64,000 nt of DNA from Leptothoe spongobia TAU-MAC 1115 (GTDB taxonomy: Bacteria; Cyanobacteriota; Cyanobacteriia; Phormidesmidales; Phormidesmidaceae): the NCBI RefSeq assembly GCF_018739885.1, contig NZ_JADOES010000007.1:1-64000 (forward strand). The letters run 5' to 3'. The translations under genes were made by a program, and so were the position numbers. Within the stretch, counting starts at the first letter, position 1. Each line of letters begins with the position of its first letter. This document shows positions 25,015-32,711 of the stretch, one piece after another. Below the pieces are notes generated by a model. That model worked only from the letters and a program-made list of their open reading frames with translations. It had not been told where the DNA came from and ran no database searches.

Positions 25015-26885
25015 GGCTTCCTGTTATGACACCTGCTTCACTTACCAATAATCTGTCTACCAATCCATCCGCCTGGTATCCTACTTCTGACCAGATCCAG
25101 AGTACCAACATCACCGCCCTACAACAGCAGCTGGGTCTAGATAGCTACGAGCAGCTCTACCAATGGTCCATCGACCATCGCGATCAGTTCTGGCACCAGA
25201 TGATTCAGCGGCTGGGTATTCAGTTTCAACAGCCTTACTCCACTGTTTTGGACCTCAGCAATGGTATAGAACAGCCCCACTGGTTAGTGAATGCTCGATT
25301 TAACATCGTGGAGAGCTGTTTTTTGGCACCGCAGACAGAGACGGCGGTGATTTTTCAGCAGCCGGGTGGCCCCCTGCAGCGATGGACCTACGGTGAACTG
25401 GAGAGGCTTACAAATCGGGTAGCCAATGGACTGGTAACAGCGGGGTATGGCGTGGGGGATGAGATCGCAGTCATCATGCCCATGACCGTACAAGCCGTCG
25501 TTATCTACCTCGCCATTATCAAAATGGGGGGTGTCGTTGTATCCATTGCCGATAGCTTTGCTCCAGTAGAAATTGCCACTCGGCTCCATCTAAGTCGGAC
25601 TAAGGCCGTTTTTACTCAAGTCAGCCTGAGGCGACGGGGCAAGGACTTGCCGCTTTACAGCAAATTAGTCACCGCTGTCGCCCCCCGTGCTGTGGTGATA
25701 CCGACAGAAATTCCCTACGCTTTACGACCTGGAGATCTAACCTGGGATGACTTTCTCAGTGACGACGACCAGTTCACGGCTATCCCCTGTGACGCCAAGG
25801 CACCGCTCAACATCCTTTTCTCCTCTGGCACCACAGGCACACCGAAGGCTATTCCCTGGACCCACACCACCCCGATCAAATGTGCCACCGATGGCCACCT
25901 ACACCACGATATTCACCCAGAAGATGTCATTGCCTGGCCCACCAGCCTGGGCTGGATGATGGGTCCCTGGCTGATCTATGCCGCTATGATCAATCAGGCA
26001 ACCATAGCCCTGTATGACGACGCACCTCTGGATCGAGGGTTTGGTACCTTTGTCCAAGCGGCCGGGGTAACCCTCCTGGGCGTCGTCCCCAGTCTAGTCA
26101 GTGCCTGGCGACGCAGCGGCTGCATGACCGGTATAGACTGGCATCAGATCAAGGCCTTTAGCTCCACAGGAGAATGCTCTAATCCAGGTGATATGGCATT
26201 TCTGATGGCTTTGGGCGGTCACAAACCAGTGATTGAATATTGTGGCGGCACTGAGATCGGCGGTGGTTATATCACCGGCACCCTGGTGCAGCCAGCTTAC
26301 CCATCGACATTTTCCACTCCGGCCCTTGGGCTAGCGGTGGTTATCCTTGATGACCAGGGGCATGCCAGTGATCGGGGGGAGGCCTTTATCATTCCTCCGT
26401 CCATGGGCCTATCGACCACGTTACTCAATCGCGATCACCATCAGGTTTACTTTGCAGATACCCCTGCCTACCCGCGCCCCTTGCGCCGCCATGGTGACCG
26501 TTTAGTGCAACTGGCTAATGGCTATTATCAAATCCAGGGACGGGTTGACGACACCATGAACCTGGGCGGGATTAAAATCAGCGCCGTCGAGATTGAGCGT
26601 GTGCTACAAGCACTGCCTAATGTGCAGGAAGTTGCTGCCATCTCAAGCGCGTCGAGTGGTCCCAGCGAGCTCGTGATCTATGCCGTCCTCACCCCATCGG
26701 GGCAATCTACCCAACAAGACTTACAAAACTGTTTCCAGCAAGCCATTCGACAGTGCTTAAACCCTCTTTTCCAAATTAAAGATGTTGTCATTGTCGAGAC
26801 ACTGCCCCGGACAGCGTCTCAAAAGATTTTACGACGAGACCTGCGAGCACATTATCAGGGCCAGGAATCTATGACACAGGAATAA
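25011..26885 (+). CDS. Acyl-CoA synthetase, acetoacetyl-CoA synthetase-like
   Basis: A 624-residue ANL-family ligase of the acetyl-CoA synthetase subgroup. Seen are the N-terminal ACS motif WSIDHRDQFW, P-loop LFSSGTTGTPKAIPWTH, EYCGGTEIGGG and the C-terminal hinge GRVDDTMNLGGIKISAVEIE, with the catalytic Lys in RTASQKILRRDLR. The length and the linker resemble acetoacetyl-CoA synthetases and plant AAE17/18-type enzymes. As last gene of the HPPD-hmgA operon it would activate the acetoacetate released by fumarylacetoacetase. The frame extends upstream to TTG 24969, but ATG 25011 overlaps the preceding stop (ATGA) and has GGGGAG 2-7 nt before it. Substrate preference for acetate or propionate cannot be ruled out. 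Confidence 0.85.
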   Translation: MRLPVMTPASLTNNLSTNPSAWYPTSDQIQSTNITALQQQLGLDSYEQLYQWSIDHRDQFWHQMIQRLGIQFQQPYSTVLDLSNGIEQPHWLVNARFNIVESCFLAPQTETAVIFQQPGGPLQRWTYGELERLTNRVANGLVTAGYGVGDEIAVIMPMTVQAVVIYLAIIKMGGVVVSIADSFAPVEIATRLHLSRTKAVFTQVSLRRRGKDLPLYSKLVTAVAPRAVVIPTEIPYALRPGDLTWDDFLSDDDQFTAIPCDAKAPLNILFSSGTTGTPKAIPWTHTTPIKCATDGHLHHDIHPEDVIAWPTSLGWMMGPWLIYAAMINQATIALYDDAPLDRGFGTFVQAAGVTLLGVVPSLVSAWRRSGCMTGIDWHQIKAFSSTGECSNPGDMAFLMALGGHKPVIEYCGGTEIGGGYITGTLVQPAYPSTFSTPALGLAVVILDDQGHASDRGEAFIIPPSMGLSTTLLNRDHHQVYFADTPAYPRPLRRHGDRLVQLANGYYQIQGRVDDTMNLGGIKISAVEIERVLQALPNVQEVAAISSASSGPSELVIYAVLTPSGQSTQQDLQNCFQQAIRQCLNPLFQIKDVVIVETLPRTASQKILRRDLRAHYQGQESMTQE

Positions 26886-26893
26886 TCCGAAAT

Positions 26894-26960
26894 CCTGACT
26901 GATAGCATCCGGTATCGAAGGGCATCCACAAGGGAGTGCCCCTACAGGATTGTCCATTAT
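26894..26960. repeat. 67-bp dispersed repeat, copy 1
   Basis: This segment matches 28598-28664 at 55 of 67 positions by eye (about 82%), without gaps, in the same orientation. Its core is palindromic (GGGCA at 26920 and TGCCC at 26937), as in REP-like intergenic repeats common in cyanobacteria. It follows the acyl-CoA ligase stop by 8 nt. The rest of the 570-nt gap up to nblA is AT-rich leader and promoter sequence. Confidence 0.75.
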
Positions 26961-27374
26961 AGGCAATCTGTTACCATAACAATAACAACTGTAAAGTACT
27001 GTTGCGAAAACAGGGAAATTGTGTTTGCTATAATGAATATAAGAAAACGCAAGCTTGATAAGTGTAGTTTATCAACATAACCTCAAAACACTGTTCAAGT
27101 CTGCTTTTCCTCAGAGATAGAGCGTCTAGAAAATAAATTTAAAAGACAAAAGACGGGTCTACCTCTGATCACGCTACTTGTCCCGATAGCAAGTACTCAT
27201 TTCGCTTGAAGGTCGATCGTTTTGGGTATGTCACCTTGAAAATTGGATAGCTATTGAGGCAGTACTATTCACACTTGTCGTAGAGTACTAACAACTGTTG
27301 GACATAATCTGGTCGATTCAGCATTCAACAAGTTAACTCCGCTAGTTTAGAGAGTTTATCTTTGGGACATTCCT

Positions 27375-27417
27375 GTAAAGGACTCTACACTACACCATGT
27401 GAATCAGTCATTAATAG
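27375..27417 (+). promoter_or_regulatory. NtcA-type promoter of nblA
   Basis: A perfect NtcA core GTA-N8-TAC lies at 27375-27388. A possible -10 element (TAATAG, 27412-27417) follows after 23 nt, the spacing of class II NtcA-activated promoters. The nblA start is 70 nt past the box. Nitrogen-starvation activation of nblA through NtcA is established in other cyanobacteria. The -10 match is only moderate. Confidence 0.6.
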
Positions 27418-27457
27418 CTGGTAAACGTGGGCTTTTGCAGAGCCCAAGGAGGATCTT

Positions 27458-27637
27458 ATGAATACACCTGGCACATTATCATTAGAGCAGGAATTTCAAC
27501 TCAAAATCTTGAGAGAACAAGTTGAAAACCTCTCACCCAATCAAGCTCAAGAGTTTTTGCTTGAAGCCATGCGTCAGCTCATGCTGAAAGATAATTGGAT
27601 CAAGCATACGTTCAAAGAGTGTTGTTTGCAACTATAG
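27458..27637 (+). CDS. nblA: Phycobilisome degradation protein NblA
   Basis: A 59-residue protein recognisable as NblA/Ycf18: LSLEQEFQLKILREQVENLS, then QAQEFLLEAMRQLMLKDNWIKH, with the helix-loop-helix layout of the family. NblA binds phycobiliproteins and a Clp chaperone and drives phycobilisome breakdown during nutrient stress. An excellent AAGGAGGA Shine-Dalgarno lies before ATG 27458, and an NtcA-type box lies 70 nt upstream of the ATG. The C-terminal KECCLQL has two adjacent cysteines, which I do not recall as typical. It lies within a short interval flanked by two copies of a dispersed repeat and next to a decayed recombinase. Its presence implies that the organism makes phycobilisomes. 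Confidence 0.9.
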   Translation: MNTPGTLSLEQEFQLKILREQVENLSPNQAQEFLLEAMRQLMLKDNWIKHTFKECCLQL

Positions 27638-27674
27638 ACTCATGCTCAAAATCCATACTCAAAAGAGTGTGAAC

Positions 27675-27702
27675 GGGCTGATCGAGATCTCTCAATCAGC
27701 CC
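27675..27702 (+). terminator. Hairpin downstream of nblA
   Basis: GGGCTGAT and ATCAGCCC form a perfect 8-bp stem around a 12-nt loop that itself contains GAGATCTC. It starts 38 nt after the nblA stop. Only TTAAATT follows, so termination may be partial and the next gene (start 27722) could be read through or uncoupled from nblA. Confidence 0.5.
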
Positions 27703-27721
27703 TTAAATTAAGGAGGTTATC

Positions 27722-27967
27722 ATGATTAGACAAATGGCTTGGCTACCCCAAGATGAGGGTAAGGAAAAGATTCTACATCTACGCATTGAGAGAGGCACAC
27801 CCTGGCGTCCTTACACAATGTTCCCTCAGTTTACAATCCCTGACCATATGGCCATCGGCTCACGGGGCTTCTCTACGTTTCAAAAACTGTTGCGTGAGGG
27901 CTGGGAAATTATTGCTACTGAAAATGCCAATCAGCTATCGCTATTGAATGATTCTGAAGCTGCCTAG
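27722..27967 (+). CDS. Small protein of unknown function
   Basis: An 81-residue soluble protein. ATG 27722 has a near-perfect AAGGAGG Shine-Dalgarno 6 nt upstream, which makes translation likely. The sequence is rich in aromatic and basic residues (GTPWRPYTMFPQF, FSTFQKLLREGWEII), with no signal peptide or metal motif. I do not recognise the family. It follows nblA by 84 nt, separated by a hairpin, so partial co-expression under nitrogen control is possible. Its TAG stop is directly followed in the same frame by the recombinase remnant. Confidence 0.7.
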   Translation: MIRQMAWLPQDEGKEKILHLRIERGTPWRPYTMFPQFTIPDHMAIGSRGFSTFQKLLREGWEIIATENANQLSLLNDSEAA

Positions 27968-28267
27968 AGTGTCCTTGATAGAATTTCCGGGAAGCGGGCG
28001 TGTGATGCTTATAATGCGCAGACTCGGTTTGTCAATCTTGAAATGAATCTAAAGCCGTTGCGAGGCAAGTATCGGCCCAATGCTGTCAGGCAGGCAGACG
28101 TGCTGAATGATGAATTGATTTTGGATCGGTACCTTCGGTGTTTGGAGTTACCGTTCAAAATCTATGACTTGTGTTGTGCCCATGCAGGACGGATGGCGAT
28201 TAAGGGAACTGCCCCGGCTATTGCCGCTAGATCTCAAGGTCATAGTCTGGGTAGTACAATTTTGTAA
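27968..28267 (+). pseudogene. Decayed tyrosine recombinase / integrase C-terminus
   Basis: An open stretch of 99 codons without a proper start. It encodes ...VLNDELILDRYLRC, LPFKIYDLCCAHAGRMAIKG and AIAARSQGHSLGSTIL. This resembles the catalytic C-terminal part of cyanobacterial tyrosine recombinases, where the expected motifs are YDLRHA and then a (M/L)GHS. Here the catalytic Arg-His reads Cys-Cys and the sequence stops before the nucleophilic Tyr, so the protein would be inactive. An ATG at 28043 could start a 74-residue fragment. The likeness is from memory of motifs and not from a search. Confidence 0.45.
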
Positions 28268-29101
28268 AGGTTAAAGAAAACTAACCTGAAACTAAGAATC
28301 CCATACTGTAAGGACTTTGGTACTGTCTGATTATTCTCTAGTCTTTAAGAAATAAAACTACCCGTGATTGTTTCGTGACAGGTTATGAATGGATGATTCT
28401 TCAGTTGATGTAGCCTATGCCCCTTGCTGTAATTTTGACAACCTTACCGGTTGCTGGCGTTTAGACAAATAATCTCATCAAGAGCGAGACAGATCACTCC
28501 ACAAGCGACTCTGAGAAAGTACCACCAACCTCAGATGCTATGAATAGTGTTGCTGAGCTTAATTATTTCGCAAACGTGCCTACGGGTTATTATACGGCCT
28601 GACTGATAGCACCCGATATCGAAGGTCTCCCACAAAGGGATGCCTCTACAGAATTATCCATTTTGAATCGGGGTTGAGGAATTCGGATTTGGTATTAGGC
28701 AATGGGCGATATGTATTGTTTGACCTCATGGATATGGATAGCGTGATCACGAGTCGTAAGCTCCCTAGCTTTGCGGAAGCGTCTCTGTTGCCTGCGTTTC
28801 GTCGTCAATGGTCAAGCCTGTACAAAACCCTTGAGCGCCTTGAGTCGTCTGCTGACAAACTGATGCATTTGCAATAGACTACTACTTGCTTAAGGAGCAT
28901 CGGCTAGTGTTGGCAGGTGACCATACGGCCTGGTCACGGCTCTGGTCACCAACATTAAAAGGGCATACCCATGCGCAGCCAAAGTGAGCTCCAGGCACAA
29001 ATCTCGTTTTGACGAAATTCTATAGAAAAGCAAAGAAGCAGTGGGTTTCTTTGGCATTTCAGGTTGAAATAGCCAGAATGGTGGAATCAAGCTGATTTGA
29101 A
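28268..29101. other. Intergenic with a possible gene remnant
   Basis: An 830-nt gap. It contains the second copy of the 67-bp repeat and, at 28674-28877, an open frame without ATG or Shine-Dalgarno (start codon would be TTG). Its peptide (RYVLFDLMDMDSV...FRRQWSSLYKTLERLESSADKLMHLQ) looks like a real protein tail, so it may be a broken gene, but I cannot name it. The part after 28880 is probably the upstream region of the phosphorylase-CHASE2 gene. Confidence 0.4.
28598..28664. repeat. 67-bp dispersed repeat, copy 2
   Basis: Matches 26894-26960 at about 82% in the same orientation. The two copies bracket nblA, the small unknown gene and the recombinase remnant, a 1.7-kb interval. The palindromic core is weaker here than in copy 1. 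Confidence 0.75.
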
Positions 29102-31333
29102 ATGAAGCCCATGCCCCATGCATTGATATTGACAGCCATCCCTGTTGAGTACTTGGAAGTACGTCAGCATTTAAAATCATTGCGAAAACAAAAACATCCT
29201 ATTACAGGGAAAAATTACGAGCGGGGAAAATTTATTGCGGATAATCGCTCAATATGGAATGTCAATGTTGAAATCTATAGGCATTTAAAGTCGCTACGGA
29301 AAGACAATCTTCATACAGAGAAAGCTTATGGGGAAGTAAGAAAATTTATTTCTAACATTCAAACAATATACAACGTAGTTATTTCCGAACTGAAGAAGCT
29401 TCTTCTCGGTAAGCGGACAAGATGGGATGTGACCATTACTGAAATTGGCCTGAGTAATTCAAACGCAGCTGACGTCACAACACAGGCAATTAATTACTGC
29501 AATCCAGATATTATCTTTTTTGTAGGTATTGCTGGGGGTATAAAAGATGTCAAAATTGGCGATGTAGTAATTGCCGATAAAGTTTACTACTACGAAATGG
29601 GAAAAGATAATAAAAAATTTTCACCTCGCCCAGATATACGGCGATGTTCAAATGTGCTTATTGACCAGGCTAAATCAATTATAGGAAGTGAATGGTCCCA
29701 ACGCATAATTAACGAATCAATGGCCATTATTAATCCCAGAGCCATGGTAGGGGCAATTGCAGCAGGAGAGAGAGTTTTAGGGGCTAAAGATTCAGAAACT
29801 TATAAGTTGTTGAGAGAAACTTATGGAGATGCACTTTCAGTTGATATGGAGAGCTTTGGCTTTCTCCAATCGGTTGCTAATTATCCTAAAGTCAAAGCAC
29901 TTGTAATTCGCGGTATATCAGATAAAATAGAAGACAAAAATGCTGACGATCCCATTGAAGGGAGTGAAAATGAACGCCAGAGACGAGCATCTTGTCATGC
30001 CAGTGCTTTCGCGTTTGAGATGCTAGCAAGCCTGGAAGTTTCAATACCTCTGCAGAAGCTACTAAGGCATGGCCTTCATGCAATGATGCTAATTATTTTG
30101 ATGCGCTTAATAGGTATACTACAGCCTTTTGAGTTGATAGCCTATGACATCTTAATGAGTTCACGGCCAGATGAAAAAATGGATAATCGAATTGCAATTA
30201 TCGAGATCACAGAGCAAAATTTCCAAGGGACTGAAATCTCAAATGAAAAGCTATTAGCTCTCTTAACCACACTTAAAGAAGACTATAAACCTGAGATAAT
30301 TGGCCTAGACGTTTATGTGGATCGACCTGAAAAGTCAGGCAATAAAGAATTAATCGAACATTTAAGAGATGCAAATAACAATATAATTTCCACATGTGTC
30401 ATTGTTTCCCAAAAACCAGAAAGTACTCCAGGTGGAATTCCACCTGCTACCGTTCCAGCACAGCAATTAGGCTTTACAAACGTTCCATCTGAGGACGTTT
30501 TGGGTTTCAACTTACTTAGAGAACCTAGTTTCATTCGACGTTATCAATTAACTCCTCCTACACCAACCAAGGATGAGCAAGAAAGATTACCTAGTTGTGA
30601 TGCAAATTTTTCGCTAGGTTTCTCACTAGCAACAAAATATCTAGAGTCCAAAAATTTTACACCTGCTCAAACTGTTTATAATTCAGAAATATACATGGAA
30701 AATGAGGAAGGTTATATTGAATATGAGCCTAAAAATATCGTTATAGAAGAACTTGAAGCTTGGGGAGGATATCGATGGCGAGATGTAGAAGGCTACCAAG
30801 TTTTACTTAATTATCGGTCCAATAAACATGGAAATAGTTTTCTGCGAGTAGGCATTGATGAAGTTATAGCTGAAAAAGTGCACAAAGATGTCTTGGCTAA
30901 CAAGATTGTACTAATTGGTTACACTTCGGATATTCCAGGTCAATACCCTGATCATTACTATACTCCTCAAAGCTTACGATTCCCTCCTGGACAGCGTATG
31001 CCAGGGGTTCTTATTCATGCTCATCTAGTAAGTCAAATTCTCAGTTCTGTTATAGATGATCGCATTCAGATTAAGGTGTGGTCCTTTTACCATGATCTTC
31101 TTTGGATTGGAGTTTTGTCCTTTATAAGCATCGGAAGCATTTGGTTACGTCCACTGATGAAGCTATGGTTATTTGCAGTTATCAAAACAATATTAATAAT
31201 CTCGATGTGCTGGTTTTTATTATCCAAACTTGGATTGTGGGTGCCTCTTGTTCCACCCACGTTAGTAGCATATAGAATCACATGGAAAGCACATAAACTA
31301 AGAGTGATTGAAAATAAATGGCTAACTCAATAA
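29102..31333 (+). CDS. Nucleoside phosphorylase (MTAN-like)-CHASE2 membrane fusion protein
   Basis: 743 residues. The N-terminal ~315 are a PNP/UDP-phosphorylase (MTA/SAH nucleosidase-like) domain: ALILTAIPVEY at the start, FFVGIAGGIKDVKIGDVV at 139-156, VDME at 247-250 and RGISD at 270-274. After one hydrophobic helix (about 325-342) comes a CHASE2 extracytoplasmic sensor (YDILMSSRP, IAIIEITEQNF, IIGLDVYVDRP, KIVLIGYTSDIPGQYPDHYYTP, GVLIHAHLVSQIL), then three membrane helices to the end. No kinase, cyclase or CHAT domain follows, so the phosphorylase domain appears to be the output of the sensor. The N-terminal domain carries an inserted duplication of HLKSLRK...(23-57 and 61-96). It lies upstream of the DUF928 gene on the + strand and opposite the CHAT/TpsA unit, gene types that often cluster in cyanobacteria. 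Confidence 0.85.
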   Translation: MKPMPHALILTAIPVEYLEVRQHLKSLRKQKHPITGKNYERGKFIADNRSIWNVNVEIYRHLKSLRKDNLHTEKAYGEVRKFISNIQTIYNVVISELKKLLLGKRTRWDVTITEIGLSNSNAADVTTQAINYCNPDIIFFVGIAGGIKDVKIGDVVIADKVYYYEMGKDNKKFSPRPDIRRCSNVLIDQAKSIIGSEWSQRIINESMAIINPRAMVGAIAAGERVLGAKDSETYKLLRETYGDALSVDMESFGFLQSVANYPKVKALVIRGISDKIEDKNADDPIEGSENERQRRASCHASAFAFEMLASLEVSIPLQKLLRHGLHAMMLIILMRLIGILQPFELIAYDILMSSRPDEKMDNRIAIIEITEQNFQGTEISNEKLLALLTTLKEDYKPEIIGLDVYVDRPEKSGNKELIEHLRDANNNIISTCVIVSQKPESTPGGIPPATVPAQQLGFTNVPSEDVLGFNLLREPSFIRRYQLTPPTPTKDEQERLPSCDANFSLGFSLATKYLESKNFTPAQTVYNSEIYMENEEGYIEYEPKNIVIEELEAWGGYRWRDVEGYQVLLNYRSNKHGNSFLRVGIDEVIAEKVHKDVLANKIVLIGYTSDIPGQYPDHYYTPQSLRFPPGQRMPGVLIHAHLVSQILSSVIDDRIQIKVWSFYHDLLWIGVLSFISIGSIWLRPLMKLWLFAVIKTILIISMCWFLLSKLGLWVPLVPPTLVAYRITWKAHKLRVIENKWLTQ

Positions 31334-31661
31334 ATATTTGATGAAATACCTTACACAGTATAAAGTCAGTATGTTAATCTTCCATACTTTGATTTTTGAA
31401 AAAGGCAGAAAGGAAATTATCATTATATTTTGAACTTATTTTTTATATTATTTTTTATATGGCATTTCTTTATCTGGTGAGATGTGTACTTAAAGCCAAA
31501 AAATTAGTCAGTCAATACTCCTGGTTCACTTCATTTGAGTAGGTCTCACTATAGGCTTGCTTAAATCGTAGTTAATATTCATAAGTAGTTTCGATCAAAT
31601 TTCAGTTTTCAGACTTTTTGAATGTCAACAGAATACTAACAATGAGGAGAATATATACAGA
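31334..31661. other. AT-rich intergenic leader
   Basis: About 330 nt between the CHASE2 fusion and DUF928 genes, both on the + strand. It is very AT-rich, with short TTTTTTATAT repeats near 31440-31460. It probably holds the DUF928 promoter. No terminator-like hairpin was seen. Confidence 0.4.
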
Positions 31662-32600
31662 ATGATGTCGCGAATTATAATGATATTTACTTTAGTAATC
31701 ATCCTATCGCTTAGTGACTTCACTAAGCATGATCTTTCTGCAATAGCCCAACCTTATTTCTCAGCAAAATCAAATGTGCAGACTAACCTTACTAAGATAT
31801 TGACCTCTAAGCCAATATTTTTCATTGCTGAGGAACAAGGATTTGGAAAACAAGCTCAAAATCAACAACAAGCTAATCCTCCAAGGCGCGAAAGACGTAA
31901 CCGTTCATTCTGGGCTCGACTACAAGATTTAGGAAGACGAGGTTCCTGCGGTGACTTGAATCCACCTCTGATCGCCCTTATGCCATCTTCTATAAATGAT
32001 CAGGCCTTGGAATGGAATTTATTAGGAGAACTCCAAGATGCTCTAGCGTTTACTGTAAACTCATATCCAACTTTCTGGTTTTATATACCTGAGCTTTTAC
32101 AAAAGGTCGAAGTCGCTGAGTTTATGATGCAAGATGAAAATGGTAAGGATATATTTGAACAACCAATTTATGTTCGACTTGAGACATCTGGCATTGTTGG
32201 CCTTGAACTTCCGAACCAAGAAAGGCCTTTAGTCCCTAACACACCATATCACTGGTATTTCTCTCCAATATGTGATTCTGAAAGGCCTGCCAGAAATCCC
32301 AGCATTGATGGATGGGTTGAACGGATTTCAACCAATACAACCGTTGAACTACAAGCACAACAAGACAATGTAGAAATGACGATAGAAGAGCTCTATAGCG
32401 TCAATGCCTGGTACGATGCTTTAGCACTCCTGCTAAATCTCCGTTGTGATGATCCAAAAAACTCTGCTCTAGGGACATACTGGCCCAGCATGCTTGAAGC
32501 TTTGAATTTGCCAAAAGCAACCTTGTCTGAAACAGACTTTTGCCCCCAGCAAAGGCAATTACAAGTTATTTACAACGGCCAATCGGCTGATACATTTTAA
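31662..32600 (+). CDS. DUF928 family secreted/periplasmic protein
   Basis: A 312-residue protein with an N-terminal signal peptide (MMSRIIMIFTLVIILSLSDF...IAQ, about 30 residues). The mature part fits the cyanobacterial DUF928 pattern: GSCGDLNPPLIALMPSS, TVNSYPTFWFYIPE, VRLETSGIVGLELPN, NTPYHWYFSPICDS and YSVNAWYDALALLLNLRC. DUF928 proteins are commonly found beside CHAT, CHASE2 and haemagglutinin-type genes; their function is not known. Two ATGs lie at 31662 and 31665 with GAGGAG about 14-19 nt upstream. It ends 111 nt from the convergent CHAT-TPR gene. The three paired cysteines may form disulfides outside the cytoplasm. Confidence 0.82.
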   Translation: MMSRIIMIFTLVIILSLSDFTKHDLSAIAQPYFSAKSNVQTNLTKILTSKPIFFIAEEQGFGKQAQNQQQANPPRRERRNRSFWARLQDLGRRGSCGDLNPPLIALMPSSINDQALEWNLLGELQDALAFTVNSYPTFWFYIPELLQKVEVAEFMMQDENGKDIFEQPIYVRLETSGIVGLELPNQERPLVPNTPYHWYFSPICDSERPARNPSIDGWVERISTNTTVELQAQQDNVEMTIEELYSVNAWYDALALLLNLRCDDPKNSALGTYWPSMLEALNLPKATLSETDFCPQQRQLQVIYNGQSADTF

Positions 32601-32711
32601 AGCTAGTGTTAGTCAAAATGCAAGAAGACTCTTCAACTTTGAAGCTTCTGGCCGAGACTTTAGAAATAAAAGGAGCAATGATCAAGCTTATTTTAATTTC
32701 TCAGATCTTCT

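Noticed and set aside
28674..28877. 67-codon ORF with a TTG start
   Set aside because: Protein-like, but lacks ATG and a ribosome site and could not be named; kept only as a possible remnant in the gap description.
28890..29180. 96-codon minus-strand ORF before the phosphorylase-CHASE2 gene
   Set aside because: It overlaps the 5' end of the clear phosphorylase-domain gene on the other strand and has no recognisable character.
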